Shown: positions 1 to 11,785 of the stretch, piece after piece | Numbering within the stretch: the first letter of the stretch is position 1 | How the letters are laid out: each line of letters begins with the position of its first letter | Origin: Augochlora pura | Lineage: Eukaryota; Arthropoda; Insecta; Hymenoptera; Halictidae | Direction of reading: 5' to 3' | DNA length: 64,000 nucleotides | NCBI RefSeq assembly: GCF_028453695.1 | Contig: NC_135773.1 | Location: forward strand, 10,230,001-10,294,000 | Notes under the pieces: generated by a model | What the model saw: the letters and a program-made list of their open reading frames with translations, nothing else | Told to the model about the DNA's origin: nothing | Databases searched by the model: none | Translations under genes and position numbers: made by a program

Positions 1-314
1 TAGGCTCCAGAAGCTATTATCTTATCGACTTTTACTGTTCGATTGACTCATTGTTGTTATAAAATCCGCAGTTGAGTGTGTTGCGACGATATCGAATCTA
101 CCACAGAATTGCATCGATACGAATCATATGAATTAACAATTTATATTTTTAAAAGTGTCGCAATTAACAAGCCAGCGAAAACGATTTTTGAAAGACAGTC
201 TCTTTCTTATTTTCTTTCAACATGCTTTCTATACTTTCCCTAAGCATTCGACTAATTTCTCCTCTTTCTTCCTGCACAGTACTTCCTCCATTGTACATTT
301 TTCATTCTTTCTGT
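1..314. repeat. Exact copy of 9055-9368, ending at a scaffold gap
   Basis: Read base by base, this stretch is identical to 9055-9368 (constant offset 9054) up to the last base before the N run. It ends exactly at a gap, which is typical of a contig end assembled twice (haplotig or overlapping contig) rather than a genuine young duplication. No gene is seen; the open frame through it runs into the gap and has no recognisable protein. Confidence 0.95.
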
Positions 315-414
315 NNNNNNNNNNNNNNNNNNNNNNNNNNNNNNNNNNNNNNNNNNNNNNNNNNNNNNNNNNNNNNNNNNNNNNNNNNNNNNNNNNNNNN
401 NNNNNNNNNNNNNN
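315..414. other. Scaffold gap (100 N)
   Basis: Exactly 100 N, the conventional placeholder for a gap of unknown size. Nothing can be said of the content. Confidence 0.99.
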
Positions 415-3247
415 TCTATTTACACGATTTCCATTTGTTGAAAACAAATACGCGTGGAACGGAAATCGCGTAAATCGAAAGACTCGCGTGTTTACCGTCT
501 CGCGGCAACTCGCCGCGGACGAGTTTGTCACGCGGTACCGTCCATCAATCGCAAGCAGGAACGTTTAACGCAGAAAAATACTGTGCGGCCATAAACATCC
601 GGTGTCGGAACGGTTGCTTGTCCAACAGCTAAATTCAATTTAACGGTTCATGCTTGAAGCAGTCCATTCGATGGGTAATGAACGTTTATCTCAAGTTCCC
701 GTCTACGTCCGAATGGTCCGTGGTAGCGTAATCTATCCGATATCTCGATCTCTGCCGCGAGTTCGGTGAAACCGCTACGCTCGCCGCCGCTCCACATCGC
801 TAGTACTCCTCCGCAGCGCCTCTATCCAGAGCTTTCGAGTTCGGTGAAACTTCCGGTTCTCTCTCTCTCTCTCTCTCTGTCTCTCTTCGAAGCTTTCGAA
901 TCCCGATATTGGTTCCGCGGTAGTCCGCTTAATAAGGAGCCAGTGATCGTTAAAGGACGAGCCCCGCTAATCTCGACCGAGTGGAAAAGGACACGCGGCG
1001 CGCATATACGCGACCGCGGGACAAATAATTTATGGTCGCGTTCATGTGCCTGCCCGTTCGCTTTCCCAATGCACTTTCTACGGCCAATCTCTCGTTGCAA
1101 CGAGAGCCGTGCGCGCGATTTCCTTCTCCATCTTCTCCGCGCTCTACCTATCCGCGCGATTCCTACTTTCTCTCTCTTTCTCTTTCTCTCTCTCTCTCTA
1201 TTATTTCACTATCTCCATTTTCTCTTTCTGTTTCTATGTTTCACTGTTTCCCTTTCTCTTCAGCTTTTTCTCTTTCTGTGTCTACCTTTCGCTGTCCCTC
1301 TTTCTCCCACTGTCTCTTTTGGTCTTTATCCCTCTTTACCTTCCTCTTCTCCATCTCTATGTCCTTCCATCTCTGTCTCCCTCTTTCTTTCTCCCTCTCT
1401 CTCTCTCTCTCTCTCGCTGTCTCTCTCTCTATTCCTGCACCCCGTCGCCGCTCGCACACACCCTTTCTCCTCTCCTGCGCGACGCCTTTTTCTCTCTTTC
1501 CATCGTGCTCGGCGCACGTTACGCAATTTCAAAGATATATGGTCGCTTCAGGAATATCTTCGGCCGGTCTCACGCGTGGAACCATTTACCGGGTGACTCG
1601 CGTGATCTCGGGATTTCCGCGACTCCGATCCGATAGGGAAACGCGAGCGTGAAAATTGAAGAACTTTGCGCCGTGACGAGAACGAGACTCTGCGTCGGCG
1701 TATGATGTTGACCCGGAAAGTATGCGAACACCAACGTCTCTCGATTGTTTAAAGGTTGTCGATATTTGAACTGATACTATTAATCAGAGAATATTATATA
1801 TTGATAACGAGAATGCATAGGCGATACATAGATATTATATATGAGAATTTAAATAATATTATTAGCTTCACAACTTGCTAACATTTTTAAAAGAAGCGAT
1901 TTATTTTTATTTTATTTGCCTTTTGTATGAAGATCATGCATAAAGGTCTTGTTATAATTATGTGAAGAGTTGTACAACGATGAACATGTCGTCTTTACAA
2001 TTGTGACGATTAGACGGTTTCGCCTGTAATAATAATTAAAATACGGGTCCTTGTGCAAACTTTTATTTTAATTTTAGCAGTCTTAAATTGTGCAAATGAC
2101 AGAAACTACCTATCATCGAATACGATAAAAAGCTATTACGAATTATTTGGATATATCCAAATTTGAAGATATTAGATATGGTATGTAATACCATTTTATT
2201 ACCTTTTAGTTTTCCTACAAATGAATTTAATTGATTTATTATAGTCGATAGTATATAATTTAAAAAATTTAAGGGACAACCTTGTCACGCCGCGCGCCGC
2301 CCAAAAATGAAAAACAAACGAAACCGATTAAGATTAAAACGATCGGTTGGAAGAGCGGGGTTTCCAAAGGGGCGATTGCTCGGACAATGGTTACCCCGAA
2401 CGATTTCATCGATCTCGGGGATTGTCGCGTGGGCGGCGATCGGAGAGCAGGAGATTATACGGGCAGCGAACAGGTGTTGTGCAACGAAAACGCGGAAATG
2501 CGATGTCGATAAACTCGTCTAAGCGAGAGAGGCCCAGACGACCGGCGTCGCCAGACTCTCACTTGCCCTCCCCTTTCTTCGCCGCCCGTTCTCCCTCGCC
2601 GCGTTACAGAAATATACCGGGAAAATTATGTCACTAATGCGCGCCGTGGATATATCTCTAGGCGTGGAAACGGCGCGCCGCGGCTGGAAACATCCCCGCC
2701 ACGGCTCGCGGGAGCGACGAGAAAACATCGCCGCCTTGCGAATAATTGCTGGAGGCTTCGGGGCACCGGCACGGAACGCAAAGAGATATTAGCTTTCGGC
2801 CGAACGCACACCATGGAAACCGGAGGGAATATTTCTCTGAATCAAGAAGGCGACCGCCGGTATCGCAACGAAAAATTATTCGTATTGTGGCGCGTTCGTC
2901 ATGGTCTTTACAGGCGAGCTTTGGATTCTCGTTGGCTAACCGTGAGACTAACCTCGATGGCATTCGTGAATTAGGCCTTATTTTTATCTTTAACTTATGG
3001 TTCGAGGAGTTTAAAGAGATAGTTCGGCGAAGACATGGTTATGTTTCTGGAGATAATCTTAATATTAATTACCAAACTACTGTGTGGGGGATTCGTGTCA
3101 TCGGCGAACTTTAAAGAATTCGAACTCATCGAAATAATTGAAAAAGGGATAGATGACATTGTGGTTCCCGTATTTCCCAGTGGACGCGGATAATTTGTAT
3201 TTTATATAGAAATGCATGGCTTGCCTCGGTGGAGGAAATGAAGACTG
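415..3247. other. Gene-free stretch: CT-rich block, AT-rich core, CpG-rich patch
   Basis: About 415-1700 is GC-moderate and pyrimidine-rich. About 1740-2280 is AT-rich, with nothing identifiable. About 2280-2960 is a CpG-rich patch open in several frames at once, which is a composition effect rather than a gene. No splice-flanked conserved exon was recognised. Confidence 0.6.
858..1434. repeat. CT/CTTT microsatellite cluster
   Basis: Runs of CT dinucleotides at 858-887, about 1168-1200 and 1395-1432 lie in a long pyrimidine-rich tract. The long Ser/Leu/Phe-rich open frames across it, and the Arg/Glu frames on the other strand, are translations of simple repeat. Confidence 0.9.
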
Positions 3248-3495
3248 TTAACCTTTTAGATACTACGCGCCACTATAGTGGCTTTCGCGAATGGCTCGTG
3301 CTTTACTCAATTGTTTTATTATTTATTAAAGCAAACAATTAAAGTGAAAGTGTGTATATACGATATATTAAGAAAAGAATATATGTTATTAGTACTATAT
3401 ATAGGTATCCGGAAAAAATATATATTAAGAGAAAATCGTAATTTAGTTACGAAAAACTTTATTTGCGCAAAATCCTGCCGTATCTAAAAGGTTAA
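3248..3495. mobile_element. TTAA-bounded MITE, family A copy 1
   Basis: A 248-bp element starts TTAACCTTTTAGATAC and ends with its exact 16-bp reverse complement, so TTAA flanks both ends as in piggyBac-type target duplications. Twenty-one bases in lies a perfect 14-bp palindrome, GCCACTATAGTGGC (3269-3282). The interior is AT-rich and non-coding. It aligns along its length with 11012-11279, confirming a dispersed family. The piggyBac assignment rests only on the TTAA ends; no transposase is present. Confidence 0.9.
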
Positions 3496-5232
3496 AACGA
3501 AATAAAGTTTCGCAGGCTAACGATTACATCTGACAATTTCGATATTTTGCGATGCAAATGTCTCAGTCTGTGCAGTTAAGAAAATGTTTTAATGTTTTAC
3601 CTTCACGCAAATATTTATTATTAATCTTGTCCCCTTGTTCAGTCAATTAACAGTAACCCATCCACGCCAGTTAAAATAATTGCTTTCACATATTTTATTT
3701 TAAACTCATCGAAATTAGAAAAACTCTGTCATAGGAAACGATTGAATAAACTTTTCACTTAATATAGTAATAAATATAGTCTCCATAAATTCAAGCTGGT
3801 CAACCTTACTAAGCGACAGACATCAGTCGCTTTTACAGCTGGTTATATTTAATGGTGAGAATCACTTTGGCAAGCTATAAAAGCAATATAAATAAACTAG
3901 TACTAGAAGCATTATTATCATATATATCTGATTCTATTCGTTAGTTGAAAGTCACACGGCGACTGATATTAGTTGCATGTCGTCTCCTTCCCGTTACGAT
4001 ACGCAGAATTATTTTTGCATGCATGCCACGGCACTTGGAAACACCGCGAGATTTCATAAGCGTTTCCCCTGTCGAAGAATAAAGGAAAGCTAACAAAAAT
4101 TGTACGCGTGTTCTCGATATTTTTCTGCAACCCTGGCGCCAATCAGCACACGAAGCGAACGTATGAAATTTTCAAGGACTTTGTGATTTACAAAGGACAC
4201 AAGGTAAAGGCAAATGATACTATGCGACTGGGTAATCCTTTTACGCAAATTTACCATTGCTATAAATAATTCTTGCCAATATGTGTTTAGTATATATTTC
4301 TTGTACCGTCCTTTCTCATTTTAGTCGACGCCTTCAAAGAGTTAAAAAGATCGAAATGTCCGACCCGTAGGAATTCCTTTGTCGAACGAAAAGGTCTTCT
4401 AAAGTGCAAAGGAAAGGCAGCAAAGAAGTTTCGGTTCGGTCCAGCAAACGATCGCGAAAAGTTGCACCAGATCGATCTGCATACATCAGTTACCGCCGTC
4501 CTTTCTTAGATGTCCATTTAAATGTCTCTGCTCGTGCAACGTTTCTCAAAACGTGGCGAAAGTTCCCCTCCGATCGGACAGCTCGAAACGCGTCCCGATC
4601 GTGACTCTCATCTCGCGATCGTTTACATTTACGCGCGTACATGCATGCGGCACACACACACACACACACACAGAGACACGTGTATAAATACGTATGCGGT
4701 GTGTGCACATAGAAGAGGACCGGTGCTCGCGCGCATTAACGAGAAATCGATCGCTTCTCGGCCGTGTATCGCGAGAGAGCTGAAAATCTTGCGGCACGAT
4801 CGCGAACGAACCGGTGAAATCGCACATAGAAATTCGTTTCCATCGCACGGCGGAGTATCATGATGTCCCGTGTGTCGTTTTAACAACGTTATTCAAACAC
4901 CCATTAAATTTCGCAGAAAACTTTTCAATTGCTTCCTCGATTCCCCGCTGGTAACGGCAAAATGTCGACTGTTGGAAAGATCGACCGTTCGGCGTATCTG
5001 CCGGTCGAGTACCAGAATGTAATACGTTAGATGACTGTCATCGCAAGCACTTAGGTTTTCTCGAGTCTCCCAATGCACGGAACGGAAAAAGAAAAATCAC
5101 CCTGGGGTGGCATTCGAATATTTCTTACTCCGTGGTAGCTATTTACTGGCGAAAACGTTCGGACAGTTTTAATTGAACTGTTCGAACTCTGTAAACTTGT
5201 CGAAGGTACAAGCTGTTCGAGATGTTGGACGC
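3496..5232. other. Gene-free stretch, AT-rich then CpG-moderate
   Basis: About 3500-4320 is ordinary AT-rich non-coding sequence. About 4320-5100 is richer in CpG and open in several frames, without codon structure or recognisable domains. A CA microsatellite is listed separately. Nothing else is supported. Confidence 0.55.
4651..4672. repeat. (CA)n microsatellite
   Basis: Eleven CA dinucleotides in a row, followed by GAGACACGTG. Confidence 0.95.
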
Positions 5233-5268
5233 TTGTACCTATTCGAACTGCAGTTCGAGTAGGTACAA
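5233..5268. repeat. 36-bp near-perfect palindrome, no spacer
   Basis: TTGTACCTATTCGAACTG (5233-5250) is followed immediately by CAGTTCGAGTAGGTACAA (5251-5268). These are reverse complements at 17 of 18 positions, so the DNA could form a hairpin with no loop bases. A partial third copy of the arm (AAGGTACAAGCTGTTCGAG) lies just upstream, near 5203. It is probably a mobile-element terminus junction or a palindromic MITE core; no function is evident. Confidence 0.85.
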
Positions 5269-5528
5269 ATTGCGAGAAGTGGAAGGGTACGAGCTACCTA
5301 ATACTAGCGACGAGGAATATTTAAAAAGAGATTCTTGCATATATTTCGCATTATTTTTTAACATGGTATTTATCGAAGGGAATGCTGAGGAGGTACATTC
5401 AAAAAGATATAAATAACGTTTAAGAATTGGTTTTGAGTATACTAAAAACATTGGTGAGAATTTTGTTGATCCTTGAATGATTTCTCCAGGATGAAAATAA
5501 TTTTCTAGCTAGAAATTGCTAAATGAAC

Positions 5529-5738
5529 TTTAACCCTTTGCATTCAGATGTCGTCGTTACGGCAACACTTTATATATATATATATATATATTTCATACCG
5601 GAAAGTAATCATGTAAGCTACATAAATAAATATACAACATCTTTTATTAACTCTAATAAAATTTGACAGCAGTATAATGATTTCAATTTCAGTTCTACTT
5701 TTGTTAATCAGGAAAATCTACCGAATGCTAAGAATTGA
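5529..5738. mobile_element. Decayed TTAA-bounded MITE with TA expansion
   Basis: The left end reads TTAACCCTTTGCATTCAG. A diverged right end (5721-5738) matches its reverse complement at 13 of 18 bases. The left end is the same type as the element at 23682-23917. Twenty bases in is a short hairpin, TGTCGT/ACGGCA, at 5549-5564. A pure TA run (5571-5590) lies inside. The left end is clear; the right boundary is less certain. Confidence 0.5.
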
Positions 5739-6582
5739 ACTGCACGTTGTCGTCTATAATTACTCTCGTTTAACGTAAAGAGAGAAGCGTTTCTCTTTCG
5801 CGCAGACGATTTACAAGACAGCTACGTATCGGAATATCTGCATTCTGAAAGCATCTCGCAGCTCCAGCGTGAAAACATTTTCGTAGCACGCGATACGCGG
5901 AAAGCCGATGGTTAAAAACCGCCTAACCGTTTCTCCGATTAATTAGCACATCCCTTATCGTTCTCGCCGGCAAGAGCGTGTCGTAATTCGCGCGGCGAAT
6001 CAAGCATCGTACCGGCGGCGCTTACGCAAGCCGGCTTACCAGGCGTGTCTTAACAAATCACGTAATAAATATCTCATAACTAAATTACATAAAAGCGAAC
6101 ACGTCGAAGCTCCTCTTTCCCCTCTTCGCGGTAACGCATTTCGAGACTCGGTATCAACCAGAACGGGGTAAAGCGACGATGGACAAAAGACGAGCGATCG
6201 AGCAACGTTTGCTTTTTGATGATTCGGATGCCGACGGCACGGGAGTTCGAAACCGAACCCGAATGTGGGCCGCTGCGTTCGAATCAATTCCCCTTCGATC
6301 TGTAAACAACCGTTCAAACAATCCCGTTTCGTTTCGTTTCGCACGCGGCCATCGGCAAAAACGAGGAACGCGAAAAAAAGGTGAGCAGAATATTCGCTGG
6401 CCCGGAAATCGAGCTGGAACGAGGCTATCCCATCGTCCGAGCCGAAAGAGGGAACGAGAGGAGATGATCAGGTGGCTAAAGGGGGATGATGGGGTCCGCA
6501 AAACATGATATACCGACGGCGAAAAGCATGTGCTACCCCTTCTATTGCTTTGCGTGGTTTTCCACCAGTTCCCGTTCACTTT
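5739..6582. other. Gene-free stretch, CpG-rich
   Basis: A moderately GC- and CpG-rich stretch with overlapping open frames on both strands (for example 6154-6579 minus and 6179-6508 plus). The frames overlap one another, lack recognisable domains and have no convincing splice flanks, so I treat them as composition artefacts. Confidence 0.5.
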
Positions 6583-6831
6583 TTAACACGTTCGTCGCCC
6601 GCCGCGTCACCCATATCTGGGTGACACTAATTTTCGGAACAATTTTGAAAATTTATTTTTATTGCAATATATTCGAGCAAAATGAATTCGGCTATGATTT
6701 TTTCGAATGCGAAAGAGTTCTAATGTCATCCCCTATGATAAATGTGAACTTTTTAGTTTTATTTTAATCAATTAAATTGCTGTAATTATGTGGGGATTTT
6801 AGTGTCTAATTGTCGGCGACGAACGTGTTAA
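6583..6831. mobile_element. TTAA-bounded MITE, family B
   Basis: A 249-bp element with perfect 17-bp inverted termini: TTAACACGTTCGTCGCC at 6583 and its reverse complement ending at 6831. A subterminal hairpin with 8-bp arms, GTCACCCA/TGGGTGAC (6606-6625), starts 23 bases from the left TTAA. The interior is AT-rich and non-coding. It lies only 27 bp before a second, unrelated TTAA element. Confidence 0.9.
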
Positions 6832-6858
6832 TACGCATTTCGGGTTACTTGTTGATTA

Positions 6859-7093
6859 TTAACCCTCTTAGTACCGAACAACGTTGTTGGTTATTGATGG
6901 AAAGACAGTTTTCTTCATATTTTTATTAAACAACAATTTCATTTCTTATTTCTTCTCCCTTTTTGAATTTGTTATCTATCAGGCTTTTCAAAATTCTTGC
7001 AATTTCTTTCCGAAACTTTATCAAACTTTGTCAAACGTGTTTTAAACATTTCGCTCGGATACAGACTCTTTTGGCCGGTACTAAGAGGGTTAA
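6859..7093. mobile_element. TTAA-bounded MITE, family C copy 1
   Basis: A 235-bp element with perfect 18-bp inverted termini, TTAACCCTCTTAGTACCG and its complement. A perfect 12-bp palindrome AACAACGTTGTT (6877-6888) sits 18 bases in. The reverse complement of the interior (about 6900-7030) aligns with 52395-52520, so it is a dispersed family. Non-coding. Confidence 0.9.
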
Positions 7094-7194
7094 ACCTGAC
7101 GTTGGCCAAAAATAAACTATTCATAAGCCGAGCGTACGAATTTTACAATTTCAGTATCAAACTATCGATTTACTCTTGGTACACGTACATTGAA

Positions 7195-7465
7195 CAATTT
7201 ATCGCTATAAATGTACATTGAATCATTTAGTTTTGTACATGTTTATTGCCATTTATTAGCGTCGTTATTGCTATTTATTGCTATACAAATATATTGGGAA
7301 ATTTATTAGTATATATGTGTATTTGACAATTTATTATTGTATATGTGGCAATTTATTATTGTATATGTACATTGGGAAATTTATTATTGTACATGTATAT
7401 GGGACAATTTATTATAGTATATGTATGTTAGAAAATTTATTATTATCTACGTGCATTAGACAGCT
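7195..7465. repeat. Degenerate AT-rich minisatellite, about 30-bp unit
   Basis: Repeated variants of a motif like ATTTATTATTGTATATGTACATTGG occur every 25-35 bases for about eight units, with changes between units. It is open in one frame only because it is low in stop codons there. A similar motif recurs more loosely at about 15144-15310. Confidence 0.8.
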
Positions 7466-9054
7466 TGTTAAAGCTACAGTTAAAGCTACACTCATGGCAG
7501 TATATACTACAACGTTCATTCGACTGTATATTTTAAAGGGAATTTTAAAACTGAATGTTAAACTTTTCCATCATTTTTACGCAATTAGATGAGCAAATTG
7601 TTGTGAAAAGGAAACATAGAAGCTGAGTACTTTAATGGTGCAAATTACTTTTTTTCCTGGCTCGAGGAAACTCATCTACATTCACCGACACGAAAAGCTG
7701 AGAATTAAACAGATATTTAATACGCGCATTAAAGTTTTCAATACGGTAAACAGGAAACGGAAATGTAATTAAACTTTAACCAGACGTTTTACGATGCTTC
7801 ATTGATTCGTGCTATAAATGCACCGATTCCGCATTCTAACCGTCAATCACTTACACGCTTTCGATATCGAATCGCTTTGTGGTCTATGGTCAGAAGAGGA
7901 TTTTCGTTGATACAATAAATCTGTCGCACTAAGGAAAAGTTAAACAAATTTTCAAAAGCGATAGGGAATTGCCATGATTTCTTGGCATATTATAATAAAA
8001 GTAACGTTAATTTTCTTTCGTCGATATATCCACCGTGCGTTTTAATTGCTTCTTGGACCACTTTTGAATCCGTTTTATTGATTTTACAATTACTTATTTA
8101 TTTTCCATTCGTTTATTTTTAATGCCATTCGATCAAAACCCAATATTCGATTCAATGCGATATTTCAACTTTGAAAGTTTCTGCCAGGGTTCGTATTAAA
8201 TCTGTTGGCAATTATGGTACTTCACAGATTTTCAACTTTATTAATTTTATTTATACAAATGCACAGTTAAAAACGTACTTGAGTTACATTACTATTCTGT
8301 TTATTATACCATGCGATACAACTGAGACGTGTTGCATTATTTAGACCTTTGTCTATTTTGATTATAATGTACACCAGCATTAATCAATTCAACTATTTTC
8401 TGCGAAATGATCTGTATAATTTAAACAACTAGCCGACTATTTTGTATTGCGTATTTTAAACAATAGTTTATATCACAGGAAAGAAAACAAGGAAATAATG
8501 CCAAAAAGACGAGCTAGCGTTTATGTCTAGAAATTGAAAGTATTTTATTATTTTCTATCCCCTATTATTATTATTCCCCTATAATTATGATTATCCCCTA
8601 AACCCACAGAAATAACGCAGACGACATTTGCCCGTGAAAAGCTGAATAAAAAGGGGCGACTTTTCAAGCAGACAACAAAGACAATGGACGTATCCTTTGT
8701 TTTTACCGCAGTGGCCTTTTGTAGATGCGAAACCAATCTCCTCGCTTTACTGTATTGAATTAAAGCACAGTTCGGAAAGGGAGCCGAGCGAGAAGAACCG
8801 ACGATTTGCATGGGAATCGTTTGTGCACGGGTGCTCCGATTAAACTTGATCGGTAGAAATTGGCCTGATCGGTTATGCTAATGGCTTTCCGCCAGAAAAT
8901 TTTCTCCGAAATATTTTACCAGATCTAGTACCATTGATTCTTTACACTCGCAGAATTTTCTCAAGTCACCTATCAAAATTCAAATGCATTTATTCAAGAA
9001 GTAATAAGTTGACTGCTGACTCTTATGCAAAATAAAAATTGTCTGCATTAATTA
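7466..9054. other. AT-rich intergenic or intronic DNA
   Basis: No open frame with protein-like composition, no inverted termini and no long simple repeat. At 9028-9051 a 24-base string is shared exactly with 19606-19629. Otherwise nothing is seen. Confidence 0.6.
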
Positions 9055-9368
9055 TAGGCTCCAGAAGCTATTATCTTATCGACTTTTACTGTTCGATTGA
9101 CTCATTGTTGTTATAAAATCCGCAGTTGAGTGTGTTGCGACGATATCGAATCTACCACAGAATTGCATCGATACGAATCATATGAATTAACAATTTATAT
9201 TTTTAAAAGTGTCGCAATTAACAAGCCAGCGAAAACGATTTTTGAAAGACAGTCTCTTTCTTATTTTCTTTCAACATGCTTTCTATACTTTCCCTAAGCA
9301 TTCGACTAATTTCTCCTCTTTCTTCCTGCACAGTACTTCCTCCATTGTACATTTTTCATTCTTTCTGT
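9055..9368. repeat. Second copy of the 314-bp duplicated segment
   Basis: Identical to 1-314. Here the sequence continues without a gap into unique DNA, so this is likely the correctly placed copy. Confidence 0.95.
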
Positions 9369-10378
9369 TTCATAACCGTTCTCTAACAAATGTTTTTCGC
9401 ACCTCCGTACGCTATCCTGCAACCAACATCTATCACACTTTTCTAAATTCCATCTCCTGTATAATTATTTCCTGAACGTCTTTATTACCGCGCAAACTCG
9501 TACGGTAAATAATAATTTCTCAACGTACACGATCATCTTCTATGCGTAGAGACACAATCTATTATTAAAATGTTAGATTTAATTATTTCTTTTTCTTCAT
9601 TTCCTGTTTATGCTTTTGAAATTTACGGGGTAAATTCTGAACTGCCTTGGAAATTAAATTGAATTGATTGAGGTGATCATGAGCGAACGAATACTTCCCA
9701 GTGAATAAACATTTTTCGTCCTACAATTCAGCGGTTTTGTGAAATATTAATTTACGAATTTGTTATTAAATCTTATATTACACTTTCGAAAACGCTACGA
9801 CAATCACAAAATTTTAGAATCATTAGAGTCCAAGTTAATTAATACGACCATATCAGTCCAATTTTTCAAAATTATTAATCTATATTGATTTATTCATTTA
9901 CACGGGTAAAAAATTTTTTCTTTCATAAGAAGTAGTAGAAAATAAAGATTTTGTACAGCCTTCGCGCGAGTACAATAAAGACAGAAAAAGAAATATAATA
10001 AGAAATAATAGATATACGTATAGCACGTGTAGTATATAGTATAATAGATGTATAAAAATGGAAAATATAATAAACGAGAGATTATCGTATTATAGTTCCA
10101 TTGCTGAAAAAAATGTCCTGCTCAAATACGTTTCGAAGTCACCGTAAAGCGAGTCCTGCAATTTCGTCGCATAAATCTCGATTGTGCAATTTGCCATTCG
10201 TTACCAGTGATTATAAAATGATTTGGACGCGACGGAAATTGGACGCGGGCTTAGCCAACAGCCGCTGCCTAATCGAACATAAAACCGAAGTACAAACCTG
10301 ATGAAAATTTCTCAAACGATCCTGCAGCAACTGCGCGATTCTCTCGAACCATGAAGGCTCGTCCGCTTTTATGGGCAG

Positions 10379-10427
<49 letters not shown>

Positions 10428-11011
10428 CGCGTCAGCAAGAACGGACCGCGCGGGACGATTGCGCGCGCCCGCTCCGTACGCGAAGCGGGCAGATGTTTTT
10501 CCGCGCGTACGCGCTTCTCGGGGCCCGTCGACGCGACGTGAGAAACCGAGTGGCTCCGGGCTTCAGGTTCACTGCCACGAGCATTATTACGCAAGAAGAG
10601 CCTACCGTTCCGTTCCTCCTGTTACGCCTTAATCGCACTTAATTAATCGCCTAATTGCCGACCTGCCAATTAAACGACCTCTGGTGTCGGCACGAGTTGC
10701 GCCCGCCGGATCAATTTTCTCGGGCCTATGAATATTCTAAAGGGAATCCGCTCTCCTCGCCCGCTTCCTCGCTCAAGAATACGACTCGCCTCTCGCTAGA
10801 AAAGCGAGCAATTAACGGCCCCGTTAGAACAGAAACGCGAAAAAAGAGATCGGAGAGATCCGACCCGCGGTCTCGACGGCCAACGAGCTGTTTCTACGTT
10901 TCTGAGCTAATCTTCGATGCTCGGATTCCACCGAAGTTTGGTATCGTGTATGCATGTATACATATGTTCGTCGAACACTTTTGAAATTATCATAGATTCA
11001 TTAATCCGAAG
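9369..11011. other. Gene-free stretch, AT-rich then CpG-rich
   Basis: About 9369-10100 is AT-rich with nothing identifiable. About 10220-10950 is CpG-rich around a GA microsatellite and open in several frames without recognisable protein content. A donor-like GTGAGA occurs near 10537, but no conserved coding sequence precedes it. Confidence 0.5.
10379..10427. repeat. (GA)n microsatellite
   Basis: A nearly pure AG dinucleotide run of about 48 bases with one AAAG interruption. It produces Arg/Glu or Ser/Leu repeats when translated. Confidence 0.95.
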
Positions 11012-11279
11012 TTAACCTCTTAGGCAGGACGCGTCATTATAGTGACTTGGCTGAATGTTTCGTGCTTTACTCAATTGTATTATTAATTATTAATAATTAT
11101 TAATTATTAAAGTAAACGATTAAAGTGGAAGCGTATATGCACAATACATTAAAAAAAGAATATATATAGCTAATATTATATATAGCTATACCAATTAAAT
11201 ATATATATATTAACAAAAATGGTAATTTAGTAATGAAAAATTTCATTCACGCAAAATCCAACCGTGCCTAAAAGGTTAA
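11012..11279. mobile_element. TTAA-bounded MITE, family A copy 2
   Basis: A 268-bp element, TTAACCTCTTAGGCA... to ...TGCCTAAAAGGTTAA, aligning along its whole length with 3248-3495. Shared features include CGTGCTTTACTCAATTG and the AAAATCC-CCGT right end. The subterminal palindrome (11033-11046, GTCATTATAGTGAC) is at the same 21-base offset. Relative to copy 1, bases 2 and 13 changed C to T and G to A together, preserving pairing. Non-coding. Confidence 0.9.
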
Positions 11280-11593
11280 ATACATGCAGCGGCGAGCATA
11301 CAAGTAGAGAAATATATAAATATATGTATGTAATGACTTTTTATAGTTCGATGAAAAACATTTGAAGATTTCTATATGCTGGAATGCTGAAGAAAATTAA
11401 AAAGTAATGTCTTATAGATCTCGATAATTTGTACAAATGCCATTTCATTGTAATCTCGTGTTATGTGAGTGCTCATTGTCTCCGAAAATTGAAAACGTCG
11501 CGATTGTCTATAATATCGTCTATAAAAATATACAATTAAAAAGTAAAAAAGAGTAATACAATTAAAAAACTATACAACTGTACTCAGTCCTAT

Positions 11594-11690
11594 AATAAAC
11601 CTAAAATAAGTTAAACAAAATTATTTAACCCAAATTTACTCAATAAACTAAATTTTAATGAATTCACCTATCAAAATTAAATTGTAATTA
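11594..11690. repeat. 97-bp direct repeat, copy 1
   Basis: Matches 11786-11882 at about 94 of 97 positions, at a constant offset of 192. AT-rich and non-coding; flanked by low-complexity A/T/C sequence. Confidence 0.9.
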
Positions 11691-11785
11691 CCCCCAACTT
11701 CTGAACAATTTAATTTCAATAACAAAATTCAACTATAAAATTCAATTAAAAATCAAATTTAAATAAAATTCTCAATTCAAAATCA

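Noticed and set aside
766..1652. Three overlapping plus-strand frames of about 200-276 codons
   Set aside because: Ser/Leu/Phe-rich translations of CT microsatellite in all three frames.
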